A DNA stretch of 64,000 nucleotides from Leifsonia sp. Root1293 (GTDB lineage: Bacteria > Actinomycetota > Actinomycetes > Actinomycetales > Microbacteriaceae): NCBI RefSeq assembly GCF_001425325.1, contig NZ_LMEH01000001.1, positions 2,262,602 through 2,326,601 on the forward strand, written 5' to 3'. Every line of letters begins with the position of its first letter. Within the stretch, counting starts at the first letter, position 1. Below are positions 33,417 to 39,600 of this stretch, piece after piece. Below the pieces are notes generated by a model. The model had not been told where the DNA came from and ran no database searches. It was given only the letters and a program-made list of their open reading frames with translations. Both the position numbers and the translations under genes were made by a program.

Positions 33417-34208
33417 TCAGCGCTTCCCGAGTCGCAGCGCGATCTCCCGGGCGGTGCCGTCGGGGTCGGGCCTGTGGTCTCGTGATTCGGGCACGACGAC
33501 GAGTTCGGCATCCGGAATCGCCTCGGCCAGCAGCCCGGCCGCGCGCACCAGCATGGGGAAGGTCGGCTCGCCGCGCAGGACGGTGACCGGGGCACTCACC
33601 GAGGTCATGGCGTCGGTCGGCGTCGAGACCGCAGCCGTGAGGATGGCGTCGTAGACCGTGGACTGGGCCAGCGGAACGAGTGTTGCGAACATCGGGCTCG
33701 CCTTGATCTGCTCGACCATCGGCTCGGCCAACCCGATGCCCTCGAGCTGGAAGAGCGTGACCGCATCCTCCGGTCTGCCGTCGATGACCAGCGTCTGCAG
33801 TCGATCCGGCAGGTCGTCGGCCGGCTCGCCCTCGCCGAAGTGGAACGGCGGCTCCGACAGGAACAGGTGCCTGATCGGAACCCCCTGACCGGCTGCGAAG
33901 AGTGCGAGCACCGCTCCGGACGAGTGCCCGAGAACGGAGGCCTCGCCTCCGACTGCGCTGATCACGGCCGCGAGGTCTTCGGCTTCTCGCTCGGGCGCGT
34001 ACGGCGTCGTGTCACCGCTGTCGCCGCGCGCCCGGCGATCGACCGTGACTCCCTGATAGCCCGCCGACGCGAGCGCCGCCGCCAGTGGCTCACCGGCCTC
34101 CGCCGTCGAGAAGGCTCCACCGACGATGAGCACGGGCGGCCCATCCCCGGTCGTGTTGAATGCGATCGGTGTGCCATCCGCTGACGTTGCGTGCTGCATG
34201 GGAACCAT
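33417..34208 (-). CDS. Alpha/beta hydrolase
   Basis: A 263-residue alpha/beta-hydrolase-fold protein. It has the first strand GTPIAFNTTGDGPPVLIVGGAF, the nucleophile elbow LGHSSGAVLALF with Ser near residue 103, and a C-terminal TVLRGEPTFPMLVRAAG. The usual final catalytic His would be in VPESRDHRPDPDG near residue 245. No signal peptide. Several ATG codons lie close together (34208 and 34199); neither has a clear ribosome site, and 34208 is used. Substrate unknown; single gene. Confidence 0.83.
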   Translation of the reverse strand: MVPMQHATSADGTPIAFNTTGDGPPVLIVGGAFSTAEAGEPLAAALASAGYQGVTVDRRARGDSGDTTPYAPEREAEDLAAVISAVGGEASVLGHSSGAVLALFAAGQGVPIRHLFLSEPPFHFGEGEPADDLPDRLQTLVIDGRPEDAVTLFQLEGIGLAEPMVEQIKASPMFATLVPLAQSTVYDAILTAAVSTPTDAMTSVSAPVTVLRGEPTFPMLVRAAGLLAEAIPDAELVVVPESRDHRPDPDGTAREIALRLGKR

Positions 34209-34323
34209 AAGACCACCACCCGCCGACACCGGCAAGAGGCGCGGCCCGCGGGAATCCCGTGCGCACTCTCCGAGCTGTTGTCAACCCGTCGTCCGTTACT
34301 CGGATGTCGCCGCCGATGGCGCC

Positions 34324-34329
34324 TACCAT
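34324..34329 (+). promoter_or_regulatory. -10 box of a leaderless transcript
   Basis: TACCAT, six bases, ATG of the DUF3072 gene at 34336. It fixes the start within a frame that is open much further upstream. Confidence 0.55.
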
Positions 34330-34335
34330 CGCCTC

Positions 34336-34680
34336 ATGAACGACCAGAACTCGAACGAAGAGACCGTGACCGACCAGACCATGAGCGATCAGATCCCCAG
34401 CGCTCAGACCTCGAGCGAGCAGCTCGCGACAGACCCCGATGTCGCGGATTCCTCAGACCTCGCCGACACCCTGGGCGGCCGCGGCGATGACGACGCCAAT
34501 CCGGCCAGCAAGGATCCGGCCGAGTGGGTGACCGGCGACGAGCCGATGACCGCCGCGCAGGCCAGCTACCTCGACACCCTGGCCCGCGAAGCCGGCGAGG
34601 AGCTGCCGACCGACCTCACGAAGGCGCAGGCATCCGTCGAGATCGAGAGACTGCAGCAGGCCACCGGCCGCGGTCAATAG
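34336..34680 (+). CDS. DUF3072 domain protein
   Basis: A 114-residue acidic, Gln/Ser/Asp-rich protein. The last 55 residues hold the DUF3072 domain, with WVTGDEPMTAAQASYLDTLA and EELPTDLTKAQASVEIERLQ, a helical unit resembling the short domains of RecA-independent DNA-associated proteins; the function is not known. The N-terminal 60 residues are low-complexity and probably disordered. A strong hairpin terminator follows immediately. Confidence 0.85.
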   Translation: MNDQNSNEETVTDQTMSDQIPSAQTSSEQLATDPDVADSSDLADTLGGRGDDDANPASKDPAEWVTGDEPMTAAQASYLDTLAREAGEELPTDLTKAQASVEIERLQQATGRGQ

Positions 34681-34701
34681 GCGGCCTCGGCTGACGACGC
34701 A

Positions 34702-34735
34702 GAAGGTCCGCGCCCTCTGCAGGGCGCGGACCTTC
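34702..34735. terminator. Bidirectional hairpin terminator
   Basis: Perfect 15-base arms GAAGGTCCGCGCCCT and AGGGCGCGGACCTTC around a CTGC loop, followed by a T-rich run (ACTTCTCTTCTCTG). It lies between the convergent DUF3072 and hsp20 stops. Confidence 0.88.
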
Positions 34736-34779
34736 ACTTCTCTTCTCTGCTGTTCTCGACGCGTGCTCTTTTCGACGTG

Positions 34780-35223
34780 TCAGCTCGCGTTGCTCGACGC
34801 CGTCACCTCGTGTCCTGATGCAGCCATGTTGGACTGCACCGAGACCTTGCGCGGCTTCGCCCGCTCGGACACCGGGATGATGACGCTCAGCACGCCGTTG
34901 TCGTAGTGGGCGCTGATGTTCGACGAGTCGATGCCATCACCGATGGTGAGCTGGCGGAGGAACGAACCAGCGGGGCGCTCGTGGGCGAGCCACTGCACGT
35001 CGTCCCCGGTGCCCAGAGTGCGCTCGGCGCGCACCGTGAGCAGCTGGCCGTCGATGTCGACGTCGATCGACTCCGGATCGACGCCGGGCAGGTCGGCGGA
35101 GAGAACGTAGTGGTCGCCGTCGCGGTGCAGGTCGATCGGCATCAGCCGGGGTCCCTGACGGGAGTCGAGCATGCTCGCTGCGAGGCGGTCAAGGTCACGG
35201 AACGGGTCCCAGGTCATAGCCAT
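34780..35223 (-). CDS. Small heat shock protein, Hsp20/alpha-crystallin family
   Basis: A 147-residue Hsp20 chaperone that holds unfolding proteins in soluble complexes. The N-terminal arm (WDPFRDLDRLAASML) is followed by the alpha-crystallin domain (about residues 40-130: LHRDGDHYVLSADLPGVDPESIDVDI, then ISAHYDNGVLSVIIPVSE with the conserved GVL motif) and a short tail. The ATG at 35223 has AGAGGAG six bases before it. The promoter carries both a CIRCE-like and a HAIR-like site, so HrcA and HspR repressors probably both act, raising expression during heat or protein stress. Confidence 0.93.
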   Translation of the reverse strand: MAMTWDPFRDLDRLAASMLDSRQGPRLMPIDLHRDGDHYVLSADLPGVDPESIDVDIDGQLLTVRAERTLGTGDDVQWLAHERPAGSFLRQLTIGDGIDSSNISAHYDNGVLSVIIPVSERAKPRKVSVQSNMAASGHEVTASSNAS

Positions 35224-35262
35224 GGTGTGCTCCTCTCGGATGTGTTCGACGATGAATCTGTA

Positions 35263-35283
35263 GTTGAGCCTCATCGACTCAAC
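35263..35283 (-). promoter_or_regulatory. HAIR-like (HspR) operator
   Basis: GTTGAGC-N7-ACTCAAC, matching 11 of 14 positions of the HspR consensus CTTGAGT-N7-ACTCAAG. The full inverted repeat is longer: GTAGTTGAG-N9-CTCAACTAC (35260-35286), perfect over 9-base arms. It lies at about +1 to +21 of the predicted hsp20 transcript. Confidence 0.7.
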
Positions 35284-35290
35284 TACGAAA

Positions 35291-35320
35291 ATATTAGCAC
35301 TCGACGATGGAGAGTGCCAA
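35291..35320 (-). promoter_or_regulatory. hsp20 promoter with CIRCE element
   Basis: Minus strand: -35 TTGGCA (35315-35320), 18-base spacer, -10 TAATAT (35291-35296). A CIRCE element, TTAGCACTC-N9-GAGTGCCAA (35294-35320, one mismatch to the HrcA consensus), fills the promoter exactly. HrcA binding would block polymerase. Confidence 0.85.
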
Positions 35321-35362
35321 GCAGCCGATGGCTGTGAAAATGGTGAAAATCGCCGGGATACA

Positions 35363-35378
35363 GCGCGCTTCTGCGCGC
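35363..35378 (-). terminator. Short hairpin after the LacI regulator gene
   Basis: GCGCGC arms around TTCT, one base beyond the stop of the regulator gene. GC-rich six-base stem without a strong T run. Confidence 0.45.
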
Positions 35379-35379
35379 C

Positions 35380-36417
35380 TCAGCGAGCGCTGAACGGGCC
35401 CGGAATCTCCCCGGAGCCTCGCTCGATCAGGCGGGTCTCGAGCTGGATGTGCTGGGTCGGGCGGTCGTCGCCCGAGACCCTGCGCAGCAACAGTTCTGCG
35501 GCGAGCTGGCCCATGGCGGCCGGGTCCTGCGCGATCACGGTGATGCCGGGGTCGAGCACATCGCTGAGCTCGAAATCGTCGAAGCCGAGGAATGCCGGAA
35601 GGGGACGGATGCCGCGAGCCCTCAGGTGGCGAAGCAGCAGCACGCTCCACCGGTTGTTGCCCGCGAAGATCGCCGTGGGCGGGTCGTCCAGGTCGAGCAC
35701 CGCGTCGATCACCACGGCGTTCGCGTCTGCGTGCGGAACCGCCATCACGATGAGCTCGTCGTCGACCTCGACGTCGGCGGCCGCCAAGGCGTCGCGGTAG
35801 CCGGCGAGGCGTTCCGTGGCGGTGTAGACCGAGGCAGCATCCCCGAAGAATGCGATGCGGCGATGACCGTGGGCGAGGAGATGGGCAGCGCCTCGGGCGG
35901 CGCCTCCACGATTCTCAGCGAGCACGGTGTCGGCACGGATGCCGGGAACCGGCCTGTCGACGAAGACCATCGAGCAGCCGGCATCGAGCTCGGCCTGCAG
36001 GAACGCCGGATCGGTGCCGCGGGCGGGTGCGATGATGAGTCCGTCGGCGCCACGTGACGAGAAGGACTCGATGATGCGTCGAGAGCGCGCTGCATCCTCG
36101 GCTGATGACGCCGACAGCAGCAGGTAGTCCTGGGCCAGCGCCACGTCTTCGACGGCGCGCGTGAGCACCGAGTAGAACGGGTCAGCCACGTCTTCGAGCA
36201 CGAGCCCGATGGTGGCTGTGGTGCCCTGCCGCAACTGTCGCGCGAACTCATTGCGACGGAAGCCGAGCTGTTCGATCGCCGCCTGCACGGTCTCGAGAGT
36301 TTCGGCGCTCACGTAGCCGACGCCGTTCACCACCCGCGACACCGTTTTCAGGCTCACGCCCGACGCGGCGGCGACGTCGCTCATGGTCGCTCGGGAGCGA
36401 TGGGGTGTCGACGTCAT
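35380..36417 (-). CDS. LacI-family transcriptional regulator (predicted control of the GH92 gene)
   Basis: A 345-residue LacI repressor. Residues about 10-60 form the helix-turn-helix and hinge (TMSDVAAASGVSLKTVSRVVNG, then the VSAETLETVQAAIEQLGFRRNE hinge block). The rest is a periplasmic-binding-like sensor (TIGLVLEDVADPFYSVLTRAVED, DGLIIAPARGTD, HRRIAFFGD, TAIFAGNNRWSVLLLRHL, LGFDDFELSDVLDPGITVIAQDP). The ATG at 36417 is preceded by TATCCT and six bases, so it is probably leaderless. Two almost identical operator-like sequences lie in the 228-base gap to the divergent mannosidase gene, one next to this gene's own promoter. The likely inducer is a mannose-containing sugar. Confidence 0.9.
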   Translation of the reverse strand: MTSTPHRSRATMSDVAAASGVSLKTVSRVVNGVGYVSAETLETVQAAIEQLGFRRNEFARQLRQGTTATIGLVLEDVADPFYSVLTRAVEDVALAQDYLLLSASSAEDAARSRRIIESFSSRGADGLIIAPARGTDPAFLQAELDAGCSMVFVDRPVPGIRADTVLAENRGGAARGAAHLLAHGHRRIAFFGDAASVYTATERLAGYRDALAAADVEVDDELIVMAVPHADANAVVIDAVLDLDDPPTAIFAGNNRWSVLLLRHLRARGIRPLPAFLGFDDFELSDVLDPGITVIAQDPAAMGQLAAELLLRRVSGDDRPTQHIQLETRLIERGSGEIPGPFSAR

Positions 36418-36423
36418 CCCGTC

Positions 36424-36429
36424 AGGATA
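36424..36429 (-). promoter_or_regulatory. -10 box of a leaderless transcript
   Basis: Minus strand TATCCT, six bases, ATG of the LacI regulator. A copy of the divergent-gap repeat starts 18 bases upstream. Confidence 0.55.
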
Positions 36430-36446
36430 GCGGGCACGATCCGCCA

Positions 36447-36465
36447 TAGGACAGCGTTGACATAC
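36447..36465 (+). promoter_or_regulatory. LacI-type operator, copy A
   Basis: TAGGACAGCGTTGACATAC. It matches copy B at 36547-36565 in 18 of 19 positions, and the centre CAGCGTTG is a near palindrome around CG as in LacI-family operators. It sits in the -35 area of the regulator's own promoter. Confidence 0.65.
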
Positions 36466-36546
36466 GAACGCGCTCATTCCCGCGCATTCGCACGTCGAGA
36501 ACCGCGATGGAACGGAAGAATGGACCCTTCTTGTCCCCCGAATCGG

Positions 36547-36565
36547 TAGGACAACGTTGACATAC
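36547..36565 (+). promoter_or_regulatory. LacI-type operator, copy B
   Basis: TAGGACAACGTTGACATAC, with a perfect palindromic core CAACGTTG. It lies exactly 100 bases from copy A in the same orientation and contains the -35 hexamer TTGACA of the mannosidase promoter. Confidence 0.7.
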
Positions 36566-36586
36566 CCGACGATTCCTCGCTAGGTT
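36557..36586 (+). promoter_or_regulatory. GH92 gene promoter
   Basis: -35 TTGACA (36557-36562), 18-base spacer, -10 TAGGTT (36581-36586). Transcription would start about 55 bases before the mannosidase ATG. The -35 is inside operator copy B, so LacI binding should repress. Confidence 0.65.
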
Positions 36587-36645
36587 TTCGCAGGGATGCC
36601 CCTCGCGTATCCGATTCCAGCCATTTCAGTGTCGAAAGGCCCCGC

Positions 36646-39600
36646 ATGCCGGAGCGCACCACCCGCAGCCTCACCGCCGCGATCACCACCACCACCACAT
36701 CAACTCGGCGCTCGATGCCCGGCCTCCTGCGCCGCATCACTGCGCCGCTCCTGGCAGGCGCCCTGGTGGCCGCAGCCATCCCGCTGGCTGTGGCGTCGCC
36801 GGCCGCAGCGGCCACGGCTACCGCCGCAGCGGCAGCAGCATCCGGTGCCGACGACTGGTCGACGTCGTTCGAGCCGGGCGAGGCCGTCGCGCCCTATGCC
36901 AACCGCGTCGAGCTGGCACCGGCCCCCGCCGGCGAAGAAGGCGCACCGCTGCAGCAGAACGTGCATGGCGCCAGCGGCGGCAGCGTGCTGCCGAACGTGA
37001 CCACCGTCACGGCGAGCGGCGAGAACGCCCCGGGTGAGGCGGCGGTCTGGGCGACCGACGGCGACGCCAACACCAAGTGGCTGGTGTTCTCGGCGACGGG
37101 GTGGCTGCAGTACAAGCTCTCCGCGGCCGCGAGCGCCGTCACGTACACCCTCACGTCGGGCGGCGACGCCCCGGAGCGCGATCCGAAGAACTGGGTGCTC
37201 AAGGGATCGAATGACGGATCCACCTGGGCCACCCTCGACACCCAGACGAACCAGAGCTGGGCCGACGGCGACCGCAAGGTGAAGAGGACCTTCTCCGTCG
37301 CGACGCCGGCCGCCTACAGCTACTACAGGCTCGACGGCATCGTGAACCACTCGGGTGGGCTCATCCAGCTCGCCGACTGGGACCTCATCACCGAGGTCGA
37401 CCCCAACGCTCCCGCAGCCCCGATCACCACGGCCATCGGCACCGGCCCGAGCGCCGGCTACAACATGAAGGCACGCGTGGGCTGGACCGGCGCGCACTCG
37501 CTGCGCTACGGCGGTGAGCACAGCGGCGATGGGGCGGCATCCGTCACCAACCGCCTGTTCGACGTCGAGATTCCCGTCGGCGATCGCACTCGCCTGTCGT
37601 ACATGATCTTCCCCGACCTCACCGCGAACGACCTGCAGTACCCGTCGACGTACTCGGCCGTGAACCTGCGCTTCAGCGACGGAACCGAGCTGAGCGACCT
37701 CTCGCCGACGGATGTCTACGGCATCGACGCGACAGCGCTCGGCCAGGGCGCCGGCAAGGTGCTCTACCCCAACCAGTGGAACCAGGTGGAGATCGACCTG
37801 GGTCCCGTGGCGGCAGGCAAGACGATCACCGCGGTGCAGTTCTCCTATGACAACCCGGGTGGAGCGGATGCGTCGGCCTTCGGCGGCTTCGTCGACGACA
37901 TCGCCATCGAGGCGGAGCCCGCCACCATCGACGACTCGAGCCTGACCCACTTCGTCGACACCCGCCGGGGCACCAACTCGTCCAGCGCCTTCTCGCGCGG
38001 CTCCAACGAGGCGATCACCTCGATGCCCAACGGCTTCAACTTCCTCGTGCCCGTCACCAACGCCGGCGCGACCTCGCGCGAGTACTCGTGGCAGCAGGAC
38101 AACACCGATGCGAACCGCACGCGCTTCGAGGGCCTCGGCATCTCGCACGAGCCGAGCCCCTGGATGGGCGACCGCAACCTGTTCTCGGTCATGCCCGTCG
38201 CAGGCGGCACCGCGCCGAACGGCAACTGGCACACCCGCGCCGCGACGTTCAGCCACGACAACGAGACCGCCCAGCCCGACTACTACGGAGTCGAGCTCGA
38301 CAACGGCGTGACTGCCGAGATGACGCCCACCGATCACGCCGCACTGATGAAGTTCACCTTCACGGGAGACGCGAACAGCGTCGTCCTGGATGCGCCGAAC
38401 AACGACGGCAGCTTCACCATCGACACCGACGGCTCCGTCACCGGCTGGATCGAGAACGGCGCGGCTGGCGACACGGGTCGCACCCGCATGTTCGTCTCCG
38501 GGCGCTTCGACGCCGCTCCCACGACGACGGGAACCGCATCCGGCGGTCGCGCACTCACGAAGTACGCGACCTTCGACACCTCGGGCGACAAGACCGTCGA
38601 GCTCCGGTTCGCGACATCCCTGCTCAGCCTCGGCCAGGCCACGAAGAACCTGGCTCTGGAGGTCGGCGCCGAGAGTTTCGACGGCATCCGCGAGTCTGCT
38701 CGCTCCGCTTGGAACGACCGCCTCGGAGTCATCGCCGTCGAGGGTGCGTCGGAGACCGAGCTGCGCACCCTCTACAGCAACCTGTACCGGCTGAACCTGT
38801 ACCCCAACTCGCAGTTCGAGAACACGGGAACCGCGGACGCCCCCACCTACAAGTACGCCAGCCCCGTCTCGGCCCAGGTCGGCGCGAGCACGGCCACCGA
38901 GACCGGCGCGAAGATCGTCGACGGCAAGATGTACGTCAACAACGGCTTCTGGGACACCTACCGCACCACGTGGCCGGCCTATTCGATGCTCTACCCCGAG
39001 CTCGCCGGCGAACTGGTCGACGGCTTCACCCAGCAGTATCGTGACGGCGGCTGGATCGCCCGCTGGTCATCGCCCGGGTACGCGAACATCATGACGGGCA
39101 CCAGTTCGGATGTCGCCTTCGCCGACGCCTACCTGCGCGGAGTCGAGCTTCCGGATGCCCTCGCGACCTACGACGCGGCGGTCAAGAACGCGACGACGCC
39201 GTCGAGCAACGACAGCGTCGGCCGCAAGAGCCTCGCCACGTCGACCTTCCTCGGCTTCACGCCCGCCTCGCAGGGCGAGAGCGTGTCGTGGGGAACAGAG
39301 GGATACATCAACGACTTCGGCATCGGCAACATGGCCGCCGCCCTCGCGGATGACCCGAACACACCGGCCGACCGCGTGGCGCAGCTCCGCGAGGACAGCG
39401 AGTACTACCTCGACCGGGCGACCGGCTACGTGAACCTGTTCGACCCGGCGATCGACTTCTTCCAGGCGCGCAACGCCGACGGAAGCTTCGCCACTCCGGC
39501 CGACCAGTACAACCCGAAGTCCTGGTGGGGTCCGTACACCGAGACCAACGGCTGGAACTTCGCGTTCCACGCCCCGCAGGACCCGCAGGGTCTTGCCAAC

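Noticed and set aside
36670-36720. Run of ACC codons at the start of the GH92 gene as a microsatellite or slippage site
   Set aside because: It encodes a Thr-rich part of the signal peptide n-region; short and explained by codon bias.
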